Assembly (NCBI RefSeq): GCF_027923465.1
Contig: NZ_BRLB01000027.1
Coordinates: 1-57,778, forward strand
Source: Vallitalea longa
GTDB lineage: Bacteria > Bacillota > Clostridia > Lachnospirales > Vallitaleaceae
Direction: 5' to 3'
Length of the DNA stretch: 57,778 nt
Below are positions 57,670 through 57,778 of the stretch, piece by piece. Both the position numbers and the translations under genes were made by a program. Each line of letters begins with the position of its first letter. Positions within the stretch are counted from its first letter, which is position 1. The notes below the pieces were generated by a model, which was not told where the DNA came from, searched no databases, and saw nothing but the letters and a program-made list of their open reading frames with translations.

Positions 57670-57778
57670 TTGGTCAAGCCCTCGACCTATTAGTATCGGT
57701 CAGCTGAACATGTTACCATGCTTACACCTCCGACCTATCAACCTTGTAGTCTTCAAGGGGTCTTACTACCTTACGGTA
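57670..57778 (-). rRNA. rrl: 23S ribosomal RNA, 3' end (partial)
   Basis: The minus strand reads the conserved 3' end of 23S rRNA: AAGACTACAAGGTTGATAGG, GGAGGTGTAAGCATGG, TGTTCAGCTGACC, then CTAATAGGTCGAGGGCTTGA near the 3' end. It runs out of the window; the exact 3' end (about 57670) is estimated. The 145 bp between it and tRNA-Trp contain no 5S rRNA. Confidence 0.96.

Overview
The window is low-GC, AT-rich DNA of an anaerobic, endospore-forming Firmicute of the class Clostridia. Evidence: HrcA/CIRCE control of groESL, a sporulation sigma factor (sigH) in its conserved neighbourhood, a T-box leader for cysteine genes, class III fructose-bisphosphatase, a GlpP-type antiterminator, and DUF4358/MBOAT/DHHW surface-modification genes. 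A Lachnospirales (Vallitalea-like) origin is my guess from overall flavour, not something the sequence proves.

Layout. 1-5.4 kb: groESL with CIRCE, an 8-oxoguanine glycosylase, and two cysteine-rich proteins of unknown function (DUF6062, DUF2225). 5.9-11.4 kb: a surface O-acylation cluster (DUF4358 lipoprotein, MBOAT acyltransferase, DHHW protein, Asp-rich lipoprotein) and a stalk-domain exported protein. 11.5-18.3 kb: tRNA-Thr and the conserved cysE-cysS-mrnC-rlmB-yacP-sigH block, behind a cysteine T-box and with a SpoVB/MurJ-type flippase gene inserted. 18.5-30 kb: a secreted unknown, an ADP-forming acyl-CoA synthetase, DUF134 with an Mrp Fe-S carrier, lacZ with a TetR gene, and ispF with fbp.

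30.3-43.6 kb is the most interesting part: about 13 kb of same-strand, tightly packed genes forming a RiPP (ribosomally made, modified peptide) cluster of a kind I cannot match to a single described class. In transcription order it encodes an ABC exporter, a membrane accessory protein, two precursor peptides, a CPBP membrane protease, a PqqD-like recognition protein, a cobalamin-type radical SAM enzyme, a 71-residue small protein, a SPASM radical SAM enzyme, a class III aminotransferase, a second and larger cobalamin-type radical SAM protein, a methyltransferase, a MacB-like ABC pair and a 27-residue hydrophobic peptide. Both precursors share a Cys-rich, Asp-run N-terminal half, diverge into a Gly/Val/Ala-rich hydrophobic tail, and end in threonine. 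With the aminotransferase and methyltransferase this recalls daptides, whose C-terminal Thr becomes a methylated diamine, but here the pathway is combined with three radical SAM enzymes and no recognisable oxidative decarboxylase.

44.1-49.8 kb: a three-gene glycerol-3-phosphate oxidation operon (GlpA-like, FAD oxidoreductase, DUF1667) preceded by a leader terminator, with its probable regulator glpP nearby and a large secreted protein of unknown function between. 50.3-56.4 kb: a multisubunit Na+/H+ antiporter laid out like the antiporter module of membrane-bound hydrogenases (MbhA-H), with two mrpD copies and no mrpA. The right end holds a DUF421 protein, four tRNA genes (Met, Val, Asp, Trp) and the 3' end of a 23S rRNA gene, with no 5S gene between them. 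I saw no CRISPR array, IS element or prophage.
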